A stretch of DNA of 64,000 nt from Fimbriimonas ginsengisoli Gsoil 348 (GTDB taxonomy: Bacteria; Armatimonadota; Fimbriimonadia; Fimbriimonadales; Fimbriimonadaceae). The position numbers and the translations under genes were made by a program. The stretch is from the NCBI GenBank assembly GCA_945881865.1, contig CAMCVK010000004.1, positions 1-64,000 of the forward strand, written 5' to 3'. Numbering within the stretch: the stretch's first letter is position 1; each line of letters opens with the position of its first letter. The notes beneath the pieces are model-generated. The model saw only the letters and a program-made list of their open reading frames with translations. It did no database searches and was not told the origin of the DNA. Shown piece after piece: positions 53,918 to 61,839 of the stretch.

Positions 53918-55959
53918 CGGTGAATCCACCCGACCGCGTCGGCGATGTCATCGAAGGTTCGCATGCCGGAGGGCAGATTATCCAAAATCTCTGCGCCGTA
54001 TCGCTTGGTTCGTAAACGCGGGTCGAGCAGCGCGATGATGCCGACGTCTTCGGTGGTTCGGATGAGCCGCCCCGCACCTTGCCGCATCAGCATTTTGGTG
54101 TTGGCCAGCGTGAACTCGCGGAACGGGTCCTGCCCTTGCAGGCGCATGTAGGCCGCCCGCGCGATCTGCGGCGGCTCCACCGGGACTTCGAAGGGAACGC
54201 GCACCAGCGCGACGCACGAGAGCGTTTCGCCCGGTGCGTCGAACCCGGTCCAGAACGAGCGCAAGGCAAAAAGACTAGTAGCCGGATCGTCGCGAAACCG
54301 CTCACCGACGTTGCCCGCGCCGAACTTCGGCTGCATCAAAATCGGGAAGTCCTCGGGCACCATCATCATCGAGAACACCCCTTCCATCTCCTTTCGGCTA
54401 TGGAAAAGCGCCAGCGTACGCCCCTCGCAAGCCTCAATAATCTCGCCGAGTTCGCGCGCCAGGGCGCGATAGTAGGCGGGCTCGCTGCCTTGTTGCCGGG
54501 CCACCGATGGGTCGGGAATCGCGCCCGCCTTAGGCAAATAGACGGCCGCTTGCGTCGCAAAGTCGAATGGCGTCGGCAGAACTTCCTCAAAGTCGGGTCG
54601 AGCTCCGCTGGCGTTCTTAAAGAAGTCGAACGAGCCATCCAAAACCATCGTTGCCGAGAGCGCGGCGTAAGGAACCCGGTTCCAGAGAAGTTCCGTCAGT
54701 GGCTCCGCCAGGCCGATGATGTCGCGCCGAATCTTGGTTTCAGACCGATTGTTGCCGAGGTAGCTCACCGAAACGCCCTGCGGTTCCAACACGCTTTGGC
54801 AGCCAAGTCCGAATTCTCGGATGTAGGTGGAATAGTTACGGATGCCGTCGGTTGCCTGACGGGCTCGCTCACCGAGGTCAGACCGCCAAGCCAAGCCCCG
54901 GCGCTCCATGGCGCTCACAAACGTGGCGCAAGCTTCACCGACGGTCTGGGCGATCCCCTCGGCAAACGCCTTGCCGTTCTGGGTGGATGCCGCCTTTATC
55001 TGCTCGGTTTCGGCGAGGTTGCCGGGAGCTGCCGCCAAGATTCCGGGCTCCGTCAAAAGGTCGGGCGGCATCGACAATCGGCGTTGGCTGTTCTCGGCAG
55101 CAGTTCGCAAGGAGGCACAATCGCGACGCCAAGCGGCTTCCTCGCCGCTCATCTCCGCGAGGTTCAGCAGTGCGTTCTCGCAGCGCCCCAAGATGCCGAG
55201 TAGAGCCGAGAGGTTGGGCGGGCTGAGCTCGAATTCCAGACCGTTCGTCGCCGCCTGCAGGAAGTCGTGCGCCTCATCCAGGATCAGAAAGTCGTACTTG
55301 CCCAGCGGTCCGGTGCCGTCCGCGGACGCCTGCGCCATGATTGCATCTTGAATCACGACCGAGTGGTTCGTGATGACGATGGACGCCGTTTCCGCCTTTC
55401 GCCGTGCTTCGTAATAGAAGCATTCGTCGTACATCGGGCAAAGGCGCGCGGGACAAACCGGCGGGGCGGCCGCCTTTTGCCATAGTTGAGACAGCTCACG
55501 GCCAGATTTCGGGACGATCTTTCGAAACTCCGACTCGATCCCCAGGGTGGATCTCGCCCGGACGACGTCCACCACGTGCGGGTCGGTTTCGTCCAGCGCA
55601 GTCAGGCATACGTAGCGTTGGCGACCAATGAGGAACGCTGTTGACGGGTTTTCCTCAAACAACGAGAGCGCGGTCGGAAGGTCCTTGTGCCAGTATTGCT
55701 CGGCCAGCACGTTCGTGTACGTCGCGATGATGATCCGCTTGCCGGCAATGGCGTGCGCGACCGCCGGAATGAGGGTGGCGAGTGACTTCCCTAGGCCGGT
55801 CGGGGCCTCAAAGAGGCCGCGTTGCCCGCCGCCGATGAGGTCCGACAAGAGCATCGCGAGCTGGACTTGGCTCGGCCGCTCGGTGAAACCGGACCGCTGA
55901 CGCAACTTCGCAAACGCGAGTTCAATTGCGTGCGTGGTTTCTTCGGATACCAGGTTCAC
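53914..55959 (-). CDS. DinG/XPD-family iron-sulfur DNA helicase
   Basis: A 681-residue superfamily 2 helicase. Walker A is EAPTGLGKS (about residues 51-59). The iron-sulfur site comprises a Cys in RYVCLTA and three in CPARLCPMYDEC. The DEAH box is LDEAHD. C-terminal helicase motifs include LFHSRKEM, SFWTGFDAPGE and RQGAGRLIRT. It unwinds DNA or D-loops/R-loops in repair. The GTG start has a TACACT box six bases upstream. A leftward terminator stands 34 bp before the start. Confidence 0.9.
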   Translation of the reverse strand: MNLVSEETTHAIELAFAKLRQRSGFTERPSQVQLAMLLSDLIGGGQRGLFEAPTGLGKSLATLIPAVAHAIAGKRIIIATYTNVLAEQYWHKDLPTALSLFEENPSTAFLIGRQRYVCLTALDETDPHVVDVVRARSTLGIESEFRKIVPKSGRELSQLWQKAAAPPVCPARLCPMYDECFYYEARRKAETASIVITNHSVVIQDAIMAQASADGTGPLGKYDFLILDEAHDFLQAATNGLEFELSPPNLSALLGILGRCENALLNLAEMSGEEAAWRRDCASLRTAAENSQRRLSMPPDLLTEPGILAAAPGNLAETEQIKAASTQNGKAFAEGIAQTVGEACATFVSAMERRGLAWRSDLGERARQATDGIRNYSTYIREFGLGCQSVLEPQGVSVSYLGNNRSETKIRRDIIGLAEPLTELLWNRVPYAALSATMVLDGSFDFFKNASGARPDFEEVLPTPFDFATQAAVYLPKAGAIPDPSVARQQGSEPAYYRALARELGEIIEACEGRTLALFHSRKEMEGVFSMMMVPEDFPILMQPKFGAGNVGERFRDDPATSLFALRSFWTGFDAPGETLSCVALVRVPFEVPVEPPQIARAAYMRLQGQDPFREFTLANTKMLMRQGAGRLIRTTEDVGIIALLDPRLRTKRYGAEILDNLPSGMRTFDDIADAVGWIHR

Positions 55960-56243
55960 CGGTGAAGTGTAACGCCCCGACGTGCGGACATGAAAAAACC
56001 CGACGGTGTGCCGGGCTTTCCAAAATAAATGGCTTCTTTTGCAGGAAGTGGCGGGCTTTTTGGCCCAACGTCTTTATAACACCGGTCTTGATTTTTCACG
56101 CAATAATTTTGTCGAAAACCAGTATCTTTACTAGGTGTCGCCGGAACTTTCCAATGAATGTGAGGGAATTTGCCGTTTTGGCATCTTTCGGTTCGACTTG
56201 AACTCCCGATCCGGCGAAACTTCCGCTACACTACGAACCGCGC
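55960..56243. other. Divergent intergenic region between helicase and membrane-protein genes
   Basis: There is no gene of convincing length. It contains the -10-like TACACT of the helicase gene (55966-55971, minus strand), a minus-strand terminator (55993-56015), and A/T-rich stretches around 56095-56130. A TACACT at 56227-56232 could be the -10 box for the rightward gene. Confidence 0.5.
55993..56015 (-). terminator. Leftward rho-independent terminator without an upstream gene
   Basis: On the minus strand CCCGGC, loop ACACC, then GTCGGG form a 6-bp stem (one G-T pair) followed by six T. It points toward the helicase gene, yet no leftward gene lies upstream of it, so it may end a small RNA or insulate the helicase. 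Confidence 0.6.
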
Positions 56244-58220
56244 ATGGCAACGTTGCAGGCTCCAGAAGGCAAGTCGGGCGATGACCAACCCGGACAAGTC
56301 ACCCCCCGGTTTCAGCCGCTTCGTTTCCGAGCCCTCCTTTTGGGTTTTCTGCTGGTCATTCCGGTCAGCTACGCCTGTACAAACCAGGGCGTCTCTGGGA
56401 TCTTCTCGCTGATGACCGCGCCGATGTCGGCGCTGCTGCTGACGATCCTCACCAACTTCTTCCTGCGCAAGATTTCCCCCAAGCTCGCGCTGACCCAGAC
56501 CGACCTGATCGTGATCTTCTGCATCTGCAGCGTCGGCGGGGCGGTCTCCGGCGAGTGGTCAACCTTCCAATACGCCTCTACCTACAACTATCCGTACCAA
56601 GCGAAATGGAACGGCACCTACCGGGACTACTTGATGAAGTACATCCCGGACTGGCTGGTCATCAAGGACATGGAGAAGGTTAAGGATATCCAGGGCGGAG
56701 GCAAGGATATTTGGTACACGTTCTCCCGGCTGCATATCTACTTCCCGATTTGGTGTGCCTGGGCCGGCCTCGTGGTCACGCTCTGCTTCGCGATGATGTG
56801 CATCAACTCCCTCATGCGGGGAGCCTGGTGCGAGCGTGAGCGGCTGACCTTCCCGCTCATTCAGCTTCCGGTCGCGATGTGCGAGGAAGGCGGCGCGGGG
56901 GCCATGTGGAAGAGCAAGTTCATGTGGATCGCCTTCGCGATCATGTTCGGAATCGACATCCTGAACGGACTGAACTACCTCTATCCGAACGTGCCGGCCA
57001 TCCCGGTCAAAGACCTTTTCTACATCAACAACGCTTTCAAAGAGCCACCGCTCAGCAACATCGGCGACTTCCGTATTTCGATCTATCCGTTCATGGCGGC
57101 GATCGGGCTGTTCGTGCCGAGCGATCTGCTGTTTAGCATCGTCGTGTTCTTCCTCATGCGGAAGGGTCTGCACGTGTTGCTGGCCGCGAACGGCATCCCG
57201 CAAAGTACGTTCTCGGGAACCGCAATCGCCCCCGGCCCGCCCTACTTCGACGAGCAGACGTGGGGTGCCGTAATCGCGATGTTCCTGGGTGCCATGTGGG
57301 TTTCCAAGGACTACCTGCGCGAAATTTGGACCGACATCAAAACCGGTCGCGGTGCCGAAGACGGCGGCTTTAAGCATCGTTGGGCGTTTGTTGGCCTCAT
57401 CGTCGCCTTTGGCGTGATGGTGGGTTACGGCGTGGCCGGTAAGTTGCCGCTTCCCTACATGGTGGCCTTTGTGGCCCTGTTCCTCATCTTCAGCATCGTC
57501 CTTACCCGGTTGCGCGCCCAGCTTGGACCGCCCACCCACGAGTTCGCGTTCTTCGGTTCCAGCAGCATCATGCATCGCTTCCTGGGCACCAAATGGATCT
57601 CGGATGAGCAGGCGAGCTACGTTTCCCAGGTCTTCTTGGTGATGAACCGTATCTACCGAAACCACCCCATGCCGTACCAACTTGAGGCGATGAAGATGGG
57701 TAAAGATGAGCGGCTCCACCAAGGCAAGTTGTTCGGAGCCATTCTTGCCGCCACGGTTTTTGCCTTCTTCGTGGGCCAATTCTTCCTGCAGGTAAAGGTG
57801 TTCCGCACGGGAGATCTCGGCTGGAGCGACGCGCCGACCTATCTGGAAAATCTCCTACGAGACCGTAAGGGGCCCGACATCCTGGGGATCGTGATGACGA
57901 TCGTCGGCTTCTCCATCGTCATGGTTCTGGATGCGATTCGGTTCCGTTTCCCCGGATTTCCGCTGCACCCGGCCGGCTACATGTTGTCGATGAATTTCGG
58001 CGTTGACTACTATTGGTTCGGAATTCTGATGGCATTGCTCGTAAAGAACTTTGTGCAGAAGAATTACGGCCTGCCCGGCTACGATAAGCTCCGTCAGGTG
58101 GCGTTTGGGATCCTCGTCGGTGAATATGCCGCCGAAACCATATGGATGGCCATGGCGCTCATCACGAACCAAAGCACGTACACGATTTCCTTTAACGACC
58201 GCTCGTTGCTTGGACAATGA
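56244..58220 (+). CDS. DUF6785-like multi-pass membrane protein
   Basis: A 658-residue protein with about 12 to 14 membrane helices. It matches the plan of large Armatimonadota membrane proteins annotated DUF6784/DUF6785: PLRFRALLLGFLLVIPVSYA, WSTFQYAS, WCERERLTFPLIQLPVAM, EAMKMGKDERLHQGKLF, and LHPAGYMLSMNFGVDYYWFG. These look like distant OPT-type transporters, but no substrate is known. It overlaps the CPBP protease gene by ATGA. Confidence 0.78.
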   Translation: MATLQAPEGKSGDDQPGQVTPRFQPLRFRALLLGFLLVIPVSYACTNQGVSGIFSLMTAPMSALLLTILTNFFLRKISPKLALTQTDLIVIFCICSVGGAVSGEWSTFQYASTYNYPYQAKWNGTYRDYLMKYIPDWLVIKDMEKVKDIQGGGKDIWYTFSRLHIYFPIWCAWAGLVVTLCFAMMCINSLMRGAWCERERLTFPLIQLPVAMCEEGGAGAMWKSKFMWIAFAIMFGIDILNGLNYLYPNVPAIPVKDLFYINNAFKEPPLSNIGDFRISIYPFMAAIGLFVPSDLLFSIVVFFLMRKGLHVLLAANGIPQSTFSGTAIAPGPPYFDEQTWGAVIAMFLGAMWVSKDYLREIWTDIKTGRGAEDGGFKHRWAFVGLIVAFGVMVGYGVAGKLPLPYMVAFVALFLIFSIVLTRLRAQLGPPTHEFAFFGSSSIMHRFLGTKWISDEQASYVSQVFLVMNRIYRNHPMPYQLEAMKMGKDERLHQGKLFGAILAATVFAFFVGQFFLQVKVFRTGDLGWSDAPTYLENLLRDRKGPDILGIVMTIVGFSIVMVLDAIRFRFPGFPLHPAGYMLSMNFGVDYYWFGILMALLVKNFVQKNYGLPGYDKLRQVAFGILVGEYAAETIWMAMALITNQSTYTISFNDRSLLGQ

Positions 58221-59551
58221 CGCCGATTCAGCTTGACCCTTCGGTCTTCGCTGGAAACAAGCGTCGCCCGATGAACTGGGTGTTCCTCGCCGTCATTTTG
58301 GGTTTTCTTATTATTATTGCTGTCGCATCTGTATTTCGTTCAGGCTCGCGGGAATCCTCCTTTTCCGTGGAACGGCGAGAATTCAAGAGCGCCATTCAAA
58401 TGCGAGAAAGCGACCTGCGCTTTGGCACGAAGCGAACTCCCGCTAAGGAAACGCTGTCCATCCCGGCCAGACTTTCCGCTGCTCCCAAAGAGATGCTTGA
58501 AGCAGTTCGGTTGCGGTCGGTGATTTCGGCGGAGAATGGGGTCGCTGTCCCGCCGTCAGATTTGGCGCTGCTGAAAAAGTCCTCAAACCGGGCCGACCGG
58601 CTGGTCGCCCAACTGTATGGGAAACCAAAGCCCAGCAAAGACTTGGCGAAGTCAATCGCCGCCGAACTTCCAGATGCGCCGTTCGAATTGAGCGTGGCGA
58701 GGGCATATGCGCAGCGGCTGGCGGGCGACAACAATGCCTATGCCAGTTTTGCCGATCGCGGCACCGCGTTACGTCTCGGCCTCGTCGTGATCGGGTTCGT
58801 GCTGGTGCTCCTCGGCAGCCTGGTTGCCTGGTGCATCGTGTTTGGATTGCGGCAGGCGGGCGCGCTGCCGGTGCCAGCGAGCGAACCCAGTTTCTCGCTG
58901 GCGACCGCCGACCAATATGCCGGGAAGGCGGCGCTGATTCTGCTGGGCTACCTAATGCTCAACCTGATGCTTGCCGAACTGCCAAACCAGGTTTCCAGAA
59001 TTCTGCTACCGATCAGCGTCGTGCTCATGGTCCCGGCGGTTCTCTGGGCGCCGTTTCTTGGCGGCACCGTGTCGCTCGCCGATCTTGGCGTAACGGGGAA
59101 AAACCTCGGTCGGAACATCGGCCTCGGGTTCTTTTTCTTGTTGCTGGAGATTCCGGTGTCGATGGCCGCCGGCATGGTGGGAACCCTATTGTTCAAGTTT
59201 TTGCCGCCGCAACATCCGGCCAGCGAGCAATTAATGGCCTCGCCGACGCCGTTTATGCTCCTAACCGTACTGCTTTCGGCTTGCGTTGCCGCACCCTTTT
59301 GTGAAGAGATTGTGTTTCGCGGCCTGTTTTTCCCGGCGATGCATCGGGTGACGGCACTTGTGCTAAGCGTCGCGGTTACCTCTTTCTCCTTCGCCCTGCT
59401 CCACCCGCAAGGCCCGGCGCTGTGGGCGGCTCTGGCATCGGTGGGGGCGTTCAGCTGTCTTGCAGTTCGCTACACGAAGTCCCTCGTGCCTAGCATTGTG
59501 ATGCACTTCGGGCACAACTTCCTGATTGTCTTGTTGATACTTGTGCTCTAA
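58217..59551 (+). CDS. CPBP-family intramembrane endopeptidase (Rce1/Abi type)
   Basis: A 444-residue protein. An N-terminal membrane anchor and a soluble segment (about 50-180) precede eight membrane helices with the CPBP motif EEIVFRG (Glu363, Glu364, Arg368), then FALLHPQGP and VMHFGHNF. The two Glu and the His form the Rce1-type site. The soluble N-terminal part is unusual. It is coupled to the DUF6785-like gene, which might be its partner. It converges with the next gene at a 2-bp gap. Confidence 0.87.
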   Translation: MTPIQLDPSVFAGNKRRPMNWVFLAVILGFLIIIAVASVFRSGSRESSFSVERREFKSAIQMRESDLRFGTKRTPAKETLSIPARLSAAPKEMLEAVRLRSVISAENGVAVPPSDLALLKKSSNRADRLVAQLYGKPKPSKDLAKSIAAELPDAPFELSVARAYAQRLAGDNNAYASFADRGTALRLGLVVIGFVLVLLGSLVAWCIVFGLRQAGALPVPASEPSFSLATADQYAGKAALILLGYLMLNLMLAELPNQVSRILLPISVVLMVPAVLWAPFLGGTVSLADLGVTGKNLGRNIGLGFFFLLLEIPVSMAAGMVGTLLFKFLPPQHPASEQLMASPTPFMLLTVLLSACVAAPFCEEIVFRGLFFPAMHRVTALVLSVAVTSFSFALLHPQGPALWAALASVGAFSCLAVRYTKSLVPSIVMHFGHNFLIVLLILVL

Positions 59552-59553
59552 AA

Positions 59554-61839
59554 CTAGATGGCGGGCGGTTCCGGCTTTGCAGGCGTCCAAGATTCGAGAT
59601 CGAGTCCCGCGAGGGCTTTCTGGAGTCGGCTGCCAAACGTGTTTTGGCCCGGCCGGGTGGGAAAGGCAATGTACAGGTGCCGGGTTGCCCGTGTGAGCGC
59701 CACGTACAGCACCCGAAGTTCCTCCTGTTCCGCATCCGCCCGCCGGACGAAGTCCGCAACCTTCGCAAGCGTCACGAGCGGTGGATCGGCTTGGTAAACG
59801 ATCATCCCCTCGGAAGCCATCACCCGAAGACTCTTTGCCTTCTTGACCAAGTCCTTGCCCGAGTCCAAGAAGATCACGTTTGGAAACTCCAGTCCCTTGG
59901 ATTTGTGGATCGTCATGATCTGCAGCACATCCGCGGTCTCGGCGTCGGCGGCTGCCTCGCCTTCTTTGCTCCGCAGGCTCTGCATTTCGAAGATCCTTCG
60001 TGCAAACCCGACCGCCGATTCTTCCGGTTGCGCAGAAGCCATCGAGAGCAGCTTGCGCGCGTTCGCGATCGTTTGGTCGCGGCGGGGTCGCTTTGCCAAG
60101 GTTGCCAAGAACGGCGACACCCGGAAAACTTCGGTGATGACTTCCCACGCCGCCATCCGGTCGCTCTCCATTGCCAGCGGCCCGAACCACGCTAGGAAAT
60201 GATCGCGGGCATCGTTGTCGGCCGCCACCGGCGAGGCGAAGTCTGGCAATCGGGCCCAAACGTCGCCGCCGTTCGCCAGCAACGCCACGGCATCGAGCGA
60301 GAACAATGCGGCCGGTCCGCGCAGGACCGCAAGTAGCCGAACGTCGTCGTGCGGGTTCGAAAGCGCCTCCAGCAGGTTCGCCAAATCCCGAATTTCCAAT
60401 CGCGTGTAGAAGTTCTCGCTTCCGCCGGCAATTCTAGCCGGGAGGCCGCGTTTCAGCAGCGCCGAGCGCAGATAGCCGGCCTGAAAGCCATCGCGCACCA
60501 GCAACGTCGTGTCGCGCAGTCGCTCCCCGGCGTCGCGAAGCCGTTCGATGTAACCGGCAACCTGGTCCCAGTTCGTGGAGTCGTATCGCCAAAGGGTCAC
60601 GTGGGCCATGGGCGTCTCAACGGCTTCTTCTTCCAGCGTGGCCGGCGGCCGATCGACGTGCATGGGTTGATACTCGTCCTTCCACATCCGGCTAAAGATA
60701 TGGTCCACGACCCGAAGCATCCCCGCCGGAGATCGCTTGTTCGCCCGCAACGGGAACACCGGGCGGGCTTCGGTGTGCCGCATGAACGCGCCCCGGTCGG
60801 CCCCCTGAAAGCTGTAGATCGTCTGCTGCGGGTCGCCCACTCGCATTTCGTTTGGGATGTCGAGGCTGGCGAGCAGGTCGTCCTGAATGGCGTTGATATC
60901 CTGGCTTTCGTCGACCATCACGAACCGGTACTGACGGCGCAGACGGTCGCCGACGGAAGGCACCCGGCGGAGTAGTTCGCTGGTTCGCCGGAGAATATCC
61001 AAGAAATCCACGCCGCTGGCCGCGTGCATCATCGAGGTGTAGTTGACCGAGGCCGCGATTCCCAGCTGGACCAGCCCGGAGGTGTGAAACGCCGCCGTCA
61101 GCTCACGAGAAGCATCAAATCCATCCAGGTACTTGCACCTCGACTTGTCACCGCGATTTGTAAGCACCTTGCGGATGCGGTCTACCGACTCTGCATCTAG
61201 CACGCCCGGATTCTCGATCTCCAGGTGACGGCAAATGAAGCCGCACCAAGTAGCCAGCGTTGACTCAGCCGAACCGTATCGCCGGGAGAACTCGTCGAGG
61301 CCCAACACCGACTCTCGCAGAAACTTCATTACTTCTTGAACTTCGGTGGTCAGAAGGTCATTCATGCCGGTCGGGCTCCAACTCGTCGTGCCGCCGAGAT
61401 CGCGAATGAACCGCACGACCTCGGCGGTTTCGGCGGTCGGCGACAGGATCGCTCGATCAACCGCGAGCCGTTTGGCGGGGCCGGACAGTTGGTCATCCCA
61501 AACTTCAAAGTCGGGCGGCAATCCGGCGGCCAGGCAGTTCTCTCGCAAGATGCGCTCGCAAAACGAGTGCACGGTCTGAACCGGGCCGGTCTCCGCGATT
61601 TGCGCCTCTTCGAACTTTCTTGCCGCGCGGAGCCCGTCGACAATGCGTCGCTTCATTTCGGCGGCGGCCTTTCGCGAATAGGTGATGGCCAGGATGTGAT
61701 CCGGCGAGGTTCCGTCGGCGACCAATTGCAGATAGCGTTCGGTGAGGACGCGCGTCTTTCCCGACCCGGCGGCGGCCGTGATGATGAAACGGGAATCCTT
61801 CGCGCGCAGGGCGGCAAGCTGCTCTTCGGTCCAGTTCAC
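59554..61839 (-). CDS. UvrD/AddA-like superfamily 1 helicase without nuclease domain
   Basis: A 761-residue protein from GTG 61839 (GTGA overlap with the upstream gene). Motifs: TAAAGSGKTRVLTERY (Lys28), LAITYSRKAAAEM, VMVDESQDIN, QTIYSFQGAD, LQIMTIHKSKGLEFPNV, and LYVALTRAT. AddA proteins are about 1,200 residues with a C-terminal PD-(D/E)XK nuclease; here the protein ends soon after motif VI, so that domain is absent. With the next gene it should process double-strand breaks. Confidence 0.9.
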   Translation of the reverse strand: MNWTEEQLAALRAKDSRFIITAAAGSGKTRVLTERYLQLVADGTSPDHILAITYSRKAAAEMKRRIVDGLRAARKFEEAQIAETGPVQTVHSFCERILRENCLAAGLPPDFEVWDDQLSGPAKRLAVDRAILSPTAETAEVVRFIRDLGGTTSWSPTGMNDLLTTEVQEVMKFLRESVLGLDEFSRRYGSAESTLATWCGFICRHLEIENPGVLDAESVDRIRKVLTNRGDKSRCKYLDGFDASRELTAAFHTSGLVQLGIAASVNYTSMMHAASGVDFLDILRRTSELLRRVPSVGDRLRRQYRFVMVDESQDINAIQDDLLASLDIPNEMRVGDPQQTIYSFQGADRGAFMRHTEARPVFPLRANKRSPAGMLRVVDHIFSRMWKDEYQPMHVDRPPATLEEEAVETPMAHVTLWRYDSTNWDQVAGYIERLRDAGERLRDTTLLVRDGFQAGYLRSALLKRGLPARIAGGSENFYTRLEIRDLANLLEALSNPHDDVRLLAVLRGPAALFSLDAVALLANGGDVWARLPDFASPVAADNDARDHFLAWFGPLAMESDRMAAWEVITEVFRVSPFLATLAKRPRRDQTIANARKLLSMASAQPEESAVGFARRIFEMQSLRSKEGEAAADAETADVLQIMTIHKSKGLEFPNVIFLDSGKDLVKKAKSLRVMASEGMIVYQADPPLVTLAKVADFVRRADAEQEELRVLYVALTRATRHLYIAFPTRPGQNTFGSRLQKALAGLDLESWTPAKPEPPAI

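Noticed and set aside
56183-56243. tRNA-like string on the minus strand (GTAGTGTAGCGG and GGGAGTTCAAGTCG)
   Set aside because: The D-arm and T-arm likeness is superficial; the acceptor ends do not pair and no anticodon arm forms.
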